Positions 42,491-52,072 of a DNA stretch of 64,000 nucleotides are shown in pieces; the stretch's first letter is position 1, and each line of letters opens with the position of its first letter. The stretch comes from Bryobacter sp. (GTDB lineage Bacteria; Acidobacteriota; Terriglobia; Bryobacterales; Bryobacteraceae). The stretch covers positions 124,001 to 188,000 of the forward strand of contig JALHNH010000003.1 in assembly GCA_022843625.1 (NCBI GenBank). Direction: 5' to 3'. The notes beneath the pieces were generated by a model. That model worked only from the letters and a program-made list of their open reading frames with translations, was not told the DNA's origin and did no database searches. The position numbers and the translations under genes are program-made.

Positions 42491-45400
42491 ATGATTAGTA
42501 GCAATTGCATGGCAAATTCAGATTTGGTGCGGGCCAGCCGCGACGGCGATCAGTTTCACTATTTGTGGGCTGCACGGCGCTGTCTTCTTTTGCTCTGTTC
42601 CGATAGCCGATTGGAATCCGTAACAATCGAAGGTGTTCAAGCTTCAGATTTAGCCGAAGGCGAAGAACTGATTGATGTCGCCGAATACTATAGGGCGGAC
42701 AAGGATAACGAGCCTGAACGAGTCACCTACATTCAGTGCAAACACTCGACACTTCAGCGAACGAAAACGTGGACGCCGAGTGAGTTGAAGAAAACGCTAT
42801 CTAAGTTTGCAGAACGTTTTTTAGCTCTCCAGAAAGCCGCACACGCCCCTGATTCATTCAAAGAGTTTGAATTCGTATTCCTTTCAAACCGGCCAATGGA
42901 CTCTGACTTTCTGGAGGCGGTGAAAGATATCGCATCCGGTGGCAAGCCGAAAAATCCAAAGCTGGCAAATAAACTCAAATCTTTTACGAAGCTAGACGGT
43001 GCGTCGCTAGCCGACTTTTGCCGACACCTCCGGCTCGATGGGGGCAATGACGACTATTGGGGCCAGCGCAATAGTCTAGTGATAGAAACAAGCAAATATC
43101 TACTCGGCTTGGACTCAGAAGCGCCGTTTCAATTAAAAGAGCTCATCACTCGTAAGGCAACTTCCGAAGGGACTAACAATAAATCAATCACAAAGTTTGA
43201 TGTACTTCGTGCCCTACAAGTCGATGAGGACAAACTTTTTCCAGCCCCCTGTCAAATCGAATCTATTGAATCCTTTGTGCCGCGATCGGGGGAGTCTTCA
43301 CTATTTCAGCGGATAAAGCAAGCTCACAATTCGCCCACCGTAGTACATGCAGAAGGCGGTGTGGGGAAATCCGTTTTTTCAAGACGGCTTTTCGAGACTG
43401 TACCTCGCGGTTCCTGTTGCATCCTCTACGACTGTTTTGCGAATGGAAGCTATCAAATCCCAAGCGCATACAGGCATGCCCACAACATAGCTTTGGTGCA
43501 AATTGTTAACGAGTTGGCAGCTAAGGGTTTATGTGATCCGCTAATTCCATCCTCCCATGCTGACTTAACTGATTATTTTAAGGTCTTCCAGGCGCGGATT
43601 AAGCAGTCTGTAGCATCGCTAAGAGCCAAAGATTCGGAAGCCATACTTTACATCGTCTTGGACGCTGCTGACAACGCCGAACTGGCGGCTCAGGATGCCG
43701 GAGAACCTCGATCCTTTGTCCGACCGCTCATGAGAGAGACTATCCCAGATGGTGTTCGTTTGGTCGTCACATGTAGAACTCATCGACAGCAGCTTCTTGA
43801 ACCTCCGCCCGCGACACTTTTCATTGAGCTGCCTTCGTTCGACGTGAAGGAAACGTCGCTTCATCTGCGCCAATTCTTTCCGGATGCAACAGACGTGAAT
43901 ATTCTGGAATTTCATACCCTTAGTTCCCAGAATCCGCGCGTGCAAGCGTTTGCCTTGAACCGGAATGCCAAATCGCCACTAGCGGACATTCTGAAGCGTT
44001 TAGGACCCAATCCGACAACGGTAGAAGACACTTTAAATGTCCTGCTGTCAGATGCGATCAAAAAGATCAAGCACGAGACGATTGGTGCCGAGAAGGATCA
44101 AATTGATCGCATATGTGAGGGGTTGGCAACGCTTCGCCCCCACATTCCGATAGCGGTATTGGCAAAATTTGCTTCTGTCGAGGAAAGTGCAATTCGAAGC
44201 TTCATAATTGATTTTGATCGGCCTCTGCTTGTAGCGAACGACTCAATTCAGTTTCGCGATGAACCCGCAGAAACTTGGTTTCGCGAGACATTTAGGCCAA
44301 AGCCTGCTGCCCTCGGAAAATTCATCGAGGATCTTAGGCCACTAGCAAAAACAAGTGTCTATGTTGCCGAAGCATTGCCCCGGCTAATGTTTGAGGCCGA
44401 CCTCTTCGCCGAATTAGTACAAATGGCCCTCCACTCGGAGGACCTCCCTGACAATAGTCCGCTTCAGCGCCGGGAGATTGAGGCTCAAAGACTACAGTTC
44501 GCCCTTAAGGCATGCCTTCGCAAGAAACAATACGCCGATGCGGCCAAACTTGCGCTCAAGGCTGGCGGGTCAAGCGCTGGGCAGCAAAGGGAACTGCAAA
44601 TCATGCAATCCAATACCGATATCGCGGGTGTCCTCTTGGATGCAGACAATATTCGAACTTTAGTATCGCGTCGGCTGAATGAGACGAACTGGAGGGGATC
44701 CCACTTTGCCTATGAATCCGTTCTTCTGGCCGCGAGCGGTGAACTGGGGGAAGCAGGCAGCAAGCTGCGTGTAGCTGAGAACTGGCTGACAAATTTGTAC
44801 TCTAAATCAGCAGAGGAAAGAAGCAAAATCCGAGAAGATGCTTCGTCTGACGATATTTCAGAGTTAGCCATGGCTTACTTACGCATTCATGGCCCGAAAC
44901 AATGCGTAAAATCCCTAACGAGGTGGTCACCACGTAAACTTTCCTTTGAAGCGGGATTAACGCTTGCCAGGAAGCTTATTGATCTTCAGCGCTATACCGA
45001 ACTTGATGATCTTGCCGACGCTGCGGGCGCCGAATTGTACTTGGTGCTGGCAATCATAAAAGCTAGTCGCGAAGTAAACAAGAACCCGCCTATAGGCGCA
45101 ATAGAAGATGCGCTCAAGCTTTTGAATACCGAGACAGCTGAATTTAAAGATCTCGATTACATTTTTAATGCAGAGACCCCGATCGGTGCGGTTGTAGCCG
45201 TGGTCGAATCGGCTCTTGAACAAGCAGTTGGCACCGCCACTTTGTTCGTAGATTTACTTGAACGCTACTTGCCTCTCTCACCTCCCAACGATCTGAGTTT
45301 CTCATTTAATCTAAGGCGAGAGTCCTTTCTGAGCGCATGCGCACTACGCGCGGAGTTGAAGAAAGAGCCACTTGAACTACTGGATCTCGCATATCCGTCA

Positions 45401-48400
45401 CTTCGTGCCCAATTGGAGAAGTCAAGTCTGCATGGATATTCGCAAGATGCGCGTCAATTCAAGGAAGTTGTGGCTCCGCTTCTCGCTTGGCATAAAGTAG
45501 TCGCGCGTCAGATTGTGTCGGGAATCCCTGACAAAGACTATCCTGAGGTGATCGAGAAGACTATTCAGGCGTCAGCTCCTTTGCGGGACTACGGTCATAA
45601 CTACCACCCTTCAGGTGAAATCGCGACATTGTGGCTCAAGCTTCTCGCTAATCGCGAAAATCTAGAACCAGACGACATTAGTAGATTTGAAAAATGGGCT
45701 GACGCGTTGCCTCGCCCACTGAGCACTTCAGCGTTATCTTCACTTTCGCGCTTCGCTTCCCGAAGCACTGCTCTATGCGGCTTAGCAATTCGACTGAATA
45801 CCAAAGCTGTCAAATCGATAGAAGCAGAAAGAGATGATGCACTGCAAAATGCTGAGTCATATGTCGAATTGGCCCGGGCTATTTTTCCAATTAACAGATG
45901 GGAATCAGCGGCGCTCCTGCAAAAGGCAATCACTGTTTCCGGTCGGTTCGGGGATGAGACTCGCGAACGATGGGCCGCAATCTGCAGCTTGTCAAAATGC
46001 GCATCTTCATGCGTCGACTATCAGCCCGAATTGGCTTACAAAGTAGCACGCTGCGCAGAAGTTGTGCGAGAGTATGCTGAGCGTGACAAATCTTTCGATT
46101 GGGGGAACACGGTCCAAGCACTGGGAAGCCTCTGCCCTCCATCCTCGCTGGCAGTGCTCAGCCGCTGGCGGGACCGCCAGTTCGGTGTCGATGTTGATCT
46201 ATTGCCCGAAGTGATTGAAGCTATCGCCGAACGAAAAGCCTTAAGCCCTTGCGCTGCACTGGCCCTAATGCCTTTCCGCTATGGGTGGAATGAACCGCAA
46301 CTACTCGACCGTGCCCTCGGTGCGTGCAAGAGCTTGGCTGAAAAAAAGATCGCTGTCAATTTCGCACTTCGATACATGTTGTTTACGGAAGGACCTTTTC
46401 ATCGCAAGGCAGAGCTCAAGTCGCTGTTGATTAAACATGGATTGGTTGCTGAAGAGTTTGAAAAGTTTGATTTATTGGCGGAGAGGCCACAACCGACGCC
46501 TTACATAGCCAACCGGATTGTGGCCGTCAGTGAGAATTTAGTACCTGATGCAGGAAATGAGTGGGCAGACATCTTTGCTGACATAGATCTCCGCACAGAT
46601 GCCGGGGTTCAAACCGCAAGCCAGCGGTTTGCGGCTCGCCCGGCTCCAAGACTGTTCAATGAATTCCTTGATGAGGCCTGTCAGCGGGTCGTTCCAGGAG
46701 GCGAAGCCGAATTCGTGACTGCCCTGTCTTCTGGCCGCGAGTTCTGCCTTAGTCGTTTACGAACTTTTGTAAATCGGATTCCTGAAGCATGGGACTCTTT
46801 CCAGTCTGTTCGCATTGCTGTCACTAGCGCGATCAAGAGAGTCTGTCGGCGTGATTGCATCGAAGCAGTTTTCTATAGTAGTCAACAAGATCCAGTAGTC
46901 ATTGCGGCTAGGAAGTATGGCGGACTGGAGAAGTCGGACCTAATAGATGAAGTTCTTTCGGCACTAGGCGAGACATCCGAGGTATTTGATCAGACCCGCT
47001 TGTTCTCCCTTGTTAGCATGTTAGCTACAAAGCTCAGTGTAGATGAAGCGCGAGACGTACTGGGTTCGGGGCTAGCATTATTTGAGGAGCAATTAAACGA
47101 CACAGACGGCGATGGCCCATGGTCTGAAGCCCTGCTTCCCCCAGCCGATCCAGAAGCTGCATTGGCTGGTTATTTGTGGGGCCGTCTGGCGTCGCCCCTG
47201 GCAAGTGAACGTTGGGAGGCGGCACATGCTGTCCGTTCAATGTGTTTGCTTGGACAGCATTCTGTGCTTCACCACCTTTTGGATCTTGCGAAAACTGGTA
47301 AGGGTGGCCCATTTGTCGACCCCAAACTCTATTTCTACAATCTTCATGCCACACAATGGCTCCTCATCTCGCTAAGCCGTGCAGCCTTGGAAGTTCCTGC
47401 TGAAGTGAACCGTTTCCGAGATTTCCTGATGCAGTCAGCGTTTGGGAGTTCGACCCACGTTGTAACGAAAGAATTGGCGGGCCGAGTCCTTTTGTCGGTG
47501 ATGGATGGCGCAGGCACCGTAGATGACGATGAACTGCGATGTGAAATTACCGAAATCAATAAGTCTCCGTTTCCACAGGTTCGCAGCATTAGTTGGCAGA
47601 GAGCTAGAAGTCTAGGCAACGATGAAAGCGATGGGGAATTCGCGTTTGATATTGACGCAGACCGAGATTGGTTCTCGCCTCTTAGCCGATGTTTTGACAT
47701 CTCTAACAAACTCATCCGTCGAATGACCGAGGTAGTGGTTAGGGAACAGTTTGGGTATCTTGGTCTACGTCCTTGGGAAGATGACGAGCGAGGGAAAAGG
47801 TCATTTTTCAGTGGCTCTAGCGGGCTTGATTCACGAGGCGTGACGAGAAGAGTGGATGATCTGCGCTCCTACTTTCAGTATCACGGAATTATGATTGTTG
47901 CCGGGCAGCTACTGTCCTTGCACCCTACTCATATCGGGCTGGATGAAAACGTGGACGACTTTACAATTTGGTTGGGCGGTCATGGTCTTACTTGCGCAGA
48001 TGGTAGTTGGCTGGCGGACAGGCGGGACCCTTCCCCAATTCGCCCGGTTGATAATGCTGCTACCTGTACTGTGGAGGACTGGCCGTGGTCAATTGCCAAA
48101 GGTGATTTTGAAGCCCGATTTTTGGGTGATTTGCCTGACGTAGTCGTCTGGGCTCACTGGCTCGACAATTCTGGACTGGGGAACGAGCGTGTATCCATCA
48201 GAAGTGCGCTCGTATCGTCGGCCACATCGGAAGCTCTGCTGCGAGCAACACAGGCCGCTGATGTTTTCAGCTATGGGATACCTGCAGCAGGTCAAGACTT
48301 AGAGATCAAAGACGGGCCCTTCGAGTTACAGGGATGGATTTCGGATGGTGAATCACGTACTGGATTGGATCTCCATGACCCGTGGGGTGGTGATCTTCGA

Positions 48401-48754
48401 TTTCCTGAAGCTAGGCCTTGCGATGAGGTGATCCAGATGATGGGAGTAAATGAATCTATAGATCGACGATACTGGATTCAGGGTCATAAACGGGTTATGT
48501 CGTCGGAAGTGTGGGGCGAATATGATGAGCGGAGGGCGTCATCTGTGAGCCACGGCGAACGACTCAGAACATCGCTGGATTTTATTCGCGAGTTTCTGGC
48601 GAAGAAAAACATGGACATGATCGTGAAGGTTCAAATCGAGCGGGTCCTGGAAAGAGAAAGATATGGGAAAACGAATAGCCAAGAAATTGGTTACATCCCC
48701 CCAAGTTGCCGACTATTCCTCTTTAAGGCCGACGGTCGAATACAAGCAAGCTAA
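42491..48754 (+). CDS. Avs-like antiphage protein: Cap4-type nuclease, STAND NTPase, long helical repeat
   Basis: 2087 residues. Residues about 15-200 look like a Cap4/DUF4297 PD-(D/E)xK nuclease: GDQFHYLWAARRCLLLL, then Asp62 in LIDVAEYY, then QCK at 82-84 as the QxK motif. An NTPase of the STAND class follows at about 255-600, with Walker A AEGGVGKS (287-294), Walker B AILYIVLDAADNAE (Asp391) and a sensor-like LVVTCRTHR (424-432). From about 650 to the end the chain is helical repeat-like (TPR/HEAT), the usual ligand-sensing part. This is the architecture of Avs proteins, and the Cap4-STAND type is known for Avs3, whose members detect phage terminase. No strong ribosome site; ATG 42509 is an alternative start. 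GC content is lower than that of neighbours, suggesting transfer. Subfamily placement is inferred. Confidence 0.75.
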   Translation: MISSNCMANSDLVRASRDGDQFHYLWAARRCLLLLCSDSRLESVTIEGVQASDLAEGEELIDVAEYYRADKDNEPERVTYIQCKHSTLQRTKTWTPSELKKTLSKFAERFLALQKAAHAPDSFKEFEFVFLSNRPMDSDFLEAVKDIASGGKPKNPKLANKLKSFTKLDGASLADFCRHLRLDGGNDDYWGQRNSLVIETSKYLLGLDSEAPFQLKELITRKATSEGTNNKSITKFDVLRALQVDEDKLFPAPCQIESIESFVPRSGESSLFQRIKQAHNSPTVVHAEGGVGKSVFSRRLFETVPRGSCCILYDCFANGSYQIPSAYRHAHNIALVQIVNELAAKGLCDPLIPSSHADLTDYFKVFQARIKQSVASLRAKDSEAILYIVLDAADNAELAAQDAGEPRSFVRPLMRETIPDGVRLVVTCRTHRQQLLEPPPATLFIELPSFDVKETSLHLRQFFPDATDVNILEFHTLSSQNPRVQAFALNRNAKSPLADILKRLGPNPTTVEDTLNVLLSDAIKKIKHETIGAEKDQIDRICEGLATLRPHIPIAVLAKFASVEESAIRSFIIDFDRPLLVANDSIQFRDEPAETWFRETFRPKPAALGKFIEDLRPLAKTSVYVAEALPRLMFEADLFAELVQMALHSEDLPDNSPLQRREIEAQRLQFALKACLRKKQYADAAKLALKAGGSSAGQQRELQIMQSNTDIAGVLLDADNIRTLVSRRLNETNWRGSHFAYESVLLAASGELGEAGSKLRVAENWLTNLYSKSAEERSKIREDASSDDISELAMAYLRIHGPKQCVKSLTRWSPRKLSFEAGLTLARKLIDLQRYTELDDLADAAGAELYLVLAIIKASREVNKNPPIGAIEDALKLLNTETAEFKDLDYIFNAETPIGAVVAVVESALEQAVGTATLFVDLLERYLPLSPPNDLSFSFNLRRESFLSACALRAELKKEPLELLDLAYPSLRAQLEKSSLHGYSQDARQFKEVVAPLLAWHKVVARQIVSGIPDKDYPEVIEKTIQASAPLRDYGHNYHPSGEIATLWLKLLANRENLEPDDISRFEKWADALPRPLSTSALSSLSRFASRSTALCGLAIRLNTKAVKSIEAERDDALQNAESYVELARAIFPINRWESAALLQKAITVSGRFGDETRERWAAICSLSKCASSCVDYQPELAYKVARCAEVVREYAERDKSFDWGNTVQALGSLCPPSSLAVLSRWRDRQFGVDVDLLPEVIEAIAERKALSPCAALALMPFRYGWNEPQLLDRALGACKSLAEKKIAVNFALRYMLFTEGPFHRKAELKSLLIKHGLVAEEFEKFDLLAERPQPTPYIANRIVAVSENLVPDAGNEWADIFADIDLRTDAGVQTASQRFAARPAPRLFNEFLDEACQRVVPGGEAEFVTALSSGREFCLSRLRTFVNRIPEAWDSFQSVRIAVTSAIKRVCRRDCIEAVFYSSQQDPVVIAARKYGGLEKSDLIDEVLSALGETSEVFDQTRLFSLVSMLATKLSVDEARDVLGSGLALFEEQLNDTDGDGPWSEALLPPADPEAALAGYLWGRLASPLASERWEAAHAVRSMCLLGQHSVLHHLLDLAKTGKGGPFVDPKLYFYNLHATQWLLISLSRAALEVPAEVNRFRDFLMQSAFGSSTHVVTKELAGRVLLSVMDGAGTVDDDELRCEITEINKSPFPQVRSISWQRARSLGNDESDGEFAFDIDADRDWFSPLSRCFDISNKLIRRMTEVVVREQFGYLGLRPWEDDERGKRSFFSGSSGLDSRGVTRRVDDLRSYFQYHGIMIVAGQLLSLHPTHIGLDENVDDFTIWLGGHGLTCADGSWLADRRDPSPIRPVDNAATCTVEDWPWSIAKGDFEARFLGDLPDVVVWAHWLDNSGLGNERVSIRSALVSSATSEALLRATQAADVFSYGIPAAGQDLEIKDGPFELQGWISDGESRTGLDLHDPWGGDLRFPEARPCDEVIQMMGVNESIDRRYWIQGHKRVMSSEVWGEYDERRASSVSHGERLRTSLDFIREFLAKKNMDMIVKVQIERVLERERYGKTNSQEIGYIPPSCRLFLFKADGRIQAS

Positions 48755-49490
48755 GGAACTGATTGCGCTTGGAAAAAAGATAGTCGCAGAATTCCTAGAA
48801 GGGGAGTCATGTGACACACTTGGGCGTTGGATGGCTCACTATGTCGCTGGTTTGATTGATGCGGCGGAGGCAGCCGGCCCCCGAGAAAGACCAAAGGCCC
48901 GTGCGCTTTGCTTTGAAGCAATTCTTCAACTTTGGAAGCACCGCACGGAGTGGCCTGCAGGCAGACGCCCGTTTGCAGATTTCGAAAACATTTTTGAGAC
49001 CCTCAATAGCCTCAATCCGATTAGGAAAGGTCCGGTTTATTTCAATTTCGAAGATCTGATTAGGTCAATTCGGAAACCGAGTGGCGAGGGCAAACATTGG
49101 CTTGAAAGGGCAGGAGAAATTGACAAGTGCGCGCGAGTATTGATTAGTCACTGCATTGAAATGACTGCCAACCCTTTGCTAGCCAGTGCCCATGGATGGA
49201 TAGAGTTAGCAGCCAAAGTACAATCAACAGAGAGAACCGATATTGATGCCATTCTGGCGTTGCGCGGTTTTAGCGGAGCAGAAGCAGACGCCTCGGACGA
49301 CAAGACTCCGAAGGCGCATGCTAAAACGGCAACACGACTTCTTGAAAAGAAGTTGGCCACATTGGAGCAGTTTCGGAACAGCGCCTTGGAATTAGAGTCT
49401 CAGTGGCGACAGCAGTTGGCTGAACTGCGACGCCCGACATCGAGTTCTGGCAAAACGAAGCGAAAGAGATCCAATGGGGCTTCAACATAG
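48663..49490 (+). CDS. Partner protein of the Avs-like gene, 275 aa
   Basis: Starts 92 bases inside the Avs-like gene in another frame, preceded by AAAGAGAAAG. A later start is possible, but the overlap shows linked expression. The protein is soluble and helical: WMAHYVAGLIDAAEAAGPRERPKA in pieces, FEAILQLWKHRTEWPAG, then a coiled coil near 225-260 (RLLEKKLATLEQFRNSALE) and a basic Ser/Lys tail ending in KTKRKRSNG. No enzymatic motif. Two-gene Avs operons (type III and type I AVAST) are known to carry accessory genes, but I cannot match this one to a named accessory. It could be a regulator, sensor adaptor or inhibitor. Confidence 0.7.
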   Translation: MGKRIAKKLVTSPQVADYSSLRPTVEYKQAKELIALGKKIVAEFLEGESCDTLGRWMAHYVAGLIDAAEAAGPRERPKARALCFEAILQLWKHRTEWPAGRRPFADFENIFETLNSLNPIRKGPVYFNFEDLIRSIRKPSGEGKHWLERAGEIDKCARVLISHCIEMTANPLLASAHGWIELAAKVQSTERTDIDAILALRGFSGAEADASDDKTPKAHAKTATRLLEKKLATLEQFRNSALELESQWRQQLAELRRPTSSSGKTKRKRSNGAST

Positions 49491-49589
49491 ATCATAGTCC
49501 TCAATCTTTCGCTGAAATTCAGTAACAGAGCAAGCTACTTTCAAGACGATCCTGTCAGCCTCCAAGATCCCGTTTCAAGTTCCTTAGCA

Positions 49590-50107
49590 GACCGGGTTTG
49601 GAGGCAGAATTCTCAAGCGCTGAAGTCGTGGAGCAGAGCCGTCCCGCTTCTCCGCAGGACAACGGACGCCGCGAACGCATGCATCGCACGTTGGAACAAG
49701 AAACTCTGAAACCGCCGGAGCGCAATCGGCAGCGGCAACAAGCGACGTTCCGAAGCTTTCCGCAGCGTTAAAACGAGGATCGTCCGCATGAGTCGTTGGA
49801 CTACTACATACCGGCCTCGCGTTACGTTCGATCCGTACGCGAGTTTCTTCGACGTATGGCGGAGGTGAGCTGCGACTCGGATGTTCATGTGCGGAGATCG
49901 TCACAGAAAGGGGACTTGAACTGGAAGGGCAAACGCTTCTTTGTTAGCGAGATCTTCGGAGGGCAGCGGTTGGGGCTGCGACCGAGTCTTGACCGCTTCT
50001 TCGAGGTCGTCTACGGGCCGCTGCAGATCGGATGGTTCGACACTTATCGCTGCCAGTTCATGCAAAGTGAGCCGCGACACTTGCGTATGGAACGCCTATG
50101 CAAATGA
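49590..50107 (+). pseudogene. IS481-family transposase C-terminal remnant
   Basis: In one frame the sequence reads SRPASPQDNGRRERMHRTL, ETLKPPERNRQRQQATF, then TAA at 49769-49771, then NEDRPHESLDYYIPASRYV, VRRSSQKGDLNWKGKRFF and VSEIFGGQRLGLRPSLDRF, GPLQIGWFDTYRCQF. These are the DDE-domain end (PQxNGRxERMH, the catalytic Glu region) and the C-terminal beta module of IS481-type integrase-core transposases. The N-terminal two thirds are missing and there is an internal stop, so it is dead. It lies just after the Avs-like operon, and IS-end-like sequence follows at 50253. Confidence 0.8.
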
Positions 50108-50252
50108 CGGTTTGGTGGAAAGCGTGGAAATCCAAAAAGCGGATTACCACCCTTTCCACAAACCTTGGAAATCGCTGCGCGATTCCCACATTTACACAGG
50201 ATCGGTGATGACGCTCTATACTCAAACCCAAGACCCGAAGAGCTGCGACAAG

Positions 50253-50297
50253 TGTTACCCAGGTCGTCGGGCAAAAGTGTTGCCTAGGTCGCCGACC
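50253..50297. repeat. IS481-end-like sequence, inward-facing copy
   Basis: The block beginning TGTTACCCAGGTCGTCGGGC and ending GCCTAGGTCGCCGACC is the near reverse complement of 51379-51424, and is also similar to 53419-53463. It has two internal iterations of the G(T/C)-ACC-A-GTCG-CGG unit, a pattern of multiple transposase-binding sites at IS ends. Confidence 0.55.
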
Positions 50298-50411
50298 GAA
50301 CATGGATGGAGGGGCGGATGTGATCTGCTCGCCAATTTCATAGCAGCAATTACTAGTAATCTGACACTGCTGACCCGCCCGCCAAAGCCAAATCCTGCTA
50401 GATTCCTAAGT

Positions 50412-51258
50412 ATGTCGGCGCCCTTCCTAGAGGTGGTGGATCAATTGTTCCATACAATGGACGAGCTAGTCCCGACTGCTCTCTACAAAGCGGCTCAGGT
50501 TCGTCCGATTCCCGGTCGGATCCAGGGAATGGCCTTCTTCCCCGGTGGCAGCGGCCTCGATTTGCGGGATCCAGCCGTGGCGGAGTTTCCGGTTGGTGGC
50601 GTGATGATCCTTGGACATAATTTTGATTCGGAAGCCGGGTTTCAAGCGTCGTTCCAGCGGGGACATGAAGTTGTGACGAAGGGCACCTGGGGGGCGCTCC
50701 TGGAGTTGCTACTTCAAGCAGATATTCCATCCAAACAGTGCTTTTTCACGAATGCTTTTATGGGTTTGTGTGAGATATCTGGGCGAGGGAGACGACAACA
50801 AGAAATATCTGGGCCGAGACAACCCGGATTTCCGGGCGGCCTGCCTGAGGTTTTTGAAAGCGCAAATCGAAACTCAGCGCCCTCGGTTCATTCTGACGCT
50901 CGGGCTGCATGTGCCGCCGCTACTCGCTGCTGCGTCTGGCGACCTGAGCGCCTGGGCGGGGAAAAACAAGCGTTACGGCTGCGATCGAAGACTGCGCCTG
51001 AAAGATTTGGACGCAGCGCCGATATTCGCTGGAGCCAGATTCGAGTTGGGTAAGGGAGGTAGCCATACCGCTGTGGTTGCCGCTATTGCCCATCCTAGTT
51101 ATCGGCTGAATGCTAAACGACGGGCGCCCAAGGGATTCGCACGTGGGCTTGAGGGTGAAGGCGAATTGATCCGAAGAGGGTGGGCGATGAGCGGAGTGGA
51201 TTTGTTGGCGGGTTTGGGTCGTTTGGGTCGTTTGGGTCGTTTGGAATCCCCACCCTGA
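50412..51258 (+). pseudogene. Uracil-DNA glycosylase-like gene interrupted by a frameshift
   Basis: The first part (ATG 50412) reads SAPFLEVVDQLFHTMDELV, GMAFFPGGSGLDLRDPAVAE, VGGVMILGHNFDSEAGFQ, then IPSKQCFFTNAFMGL. Around 50760-50785 the sense continues in the +1 frame as YLGEGDDNKKYLGRDNPDF, LKAQIETQRPRFILTLGLHV and VVAAIAHPSYRLNAKRR, and ends at 51258 in a GLGRLGRLGR tail made by a 9-bp tandem repeat. The order of a ligand-binding G-x-N-F-D loop, FTNAFMGL, a central L-x-LG strand and a late HPS is that of the uracil-DNA glycosylase superfamily; activity is uncertain. A real +1 frameshift or a sequencing slip would both explain it. It is bracketed by inverted IS-end-like sequences. Confidence 0.5.
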
Positions 51259-51764
51259 CGGATGGGGTTGGTCGGGGGGGCGGGTTGGCGACATGGGTGA
51301 CAGAACAGCCGGGTAGCATCCGTAGCAAAACGGGTTGGCGGCATGGGTGGCGGCGGTTGGAGGCGGGATGGGGCGGACGGTCCGACGACCTAGGTAACAC
51401 TTTAGCCCGACGACATGAGTGATAGAACGCGTTGGGGAGATCGTTGCAGGGGTGGTGGCAAGGTTGGGTCGTTTGGAATCCCCACCCTGACGGATGGGGT
51501 TGGTCGGGGGGCTCGGTCCGACGACATGGGTGACAGAACAGCCGGGCAGGATCTGTAGCAAAACGGTCCGACGGCATGGGTGACAAAGCAGCCCGGGCAG
51601 CATCCGTAGCAAAACGGCTCGGCGGCATGGGTGGCGGCGGGTTGGGGGCGGGTTGGGAAGAGCGGTGCCGTAGGACGCAGTTGGGCGAGGCGGAGGTTGG
51701 CGGTGGGAGGGTCGATTGGGTCGTTTGGAATCCCCACCCTGACGGATGGGGTTGGTCGGGGGGC
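51212..51764. repeat. Composite repeat region with three copies of a 45-bp hairpin unit
   Basis: It starts with three exact GTTTGGGTC units (51212-51238). A unit containing TTTGGAATCCCCACCCTGAC and GGATGGGGTTGGTCGGGG occurs at about 51239-51280, 51470-51512 and 51720-51763; its CCCCACC and GGATGGGG parts can fold back. Between the copies lie single IS-end-like units such as GACATGGGTGACAGAACAG and blocks with GCATCCGTAGCAAAACGG. The long frames here are repeat artefacts, not genes. Confidence 0.75.
51379..51424. repeat. IS481-end-like sequence, opposite orientation
   Basis: Contains GACCTAGGTAACACTTTAGC then CCGACGACATGAGTGATA. Its reverse complement aligns almost base for base with 50253-50297 and with 53419-53463. 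Together with the copy at 50253 it frames the glycosylase-like gene as an inverted pair about 1.17 kb apart. Confidence 0.55.
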
Positions 51765-51965
51765 AGCCCGGCGGCATGGGTAACAAAAGAGCGAAACGAC
51801 ATGGGTTAGAGAACAGCCCGGCGACATAGGTTACAAAACAGCCCGGCGACATGGGTGACAGAACAGCCCGGCGACATAGGTTACAAAACAGCCCGGCGAC
51901 ATGGGTGACAGAACAGCCCGGCGACATGGGTGACAGAACAGGTCGGGCGACATGGGTAACAGAAG
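51765..51965. repeat. Eight tandem 25-bp units
   Basis: Units start at 51765, 51790, 51815, 51840, 51865, 51890, 51915 and 51940. The consensus is AGCCCGGCGACATGGGT followed by GACAGAAC or TACAAAAC. The middle units alternate between the two versions (ATAGG-TTACAAAAC and ATGGG-TGACAGAAC), so the array grew partly by duplication of pairs. There is no spacer between units, so it is not a CRISPR. Each unit matches the inner part of the IS481-end-like sequences nearby. Confidence 0.8.
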
Positions 51966-52072
51966 AACCCGGGGCCCAGGTGAGGCTCTTGCCCAAGGTG
52001 GGATATACCTTTGCTGAAGCTGGATGCCAGGCTGAAAATGTATCAGAAGATGGAACGAGAGGAGCTAGTGTA

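Noticed and set aside
51765..51965. CRISPR array
   Set aside because: The 25-bp units adjoin each other with no unique spacers, and no cas genes are present.
50920..51996. Minus-strand frames of up to 358 codons with repeated SPMSPGCSVTHVAG-like and PTNPIRQGGDSK peptides
   Set aside because: They are direct translations of the 25-bp and 45-bp DNA repeats, change meaning at each repeat and have no ribosome site.
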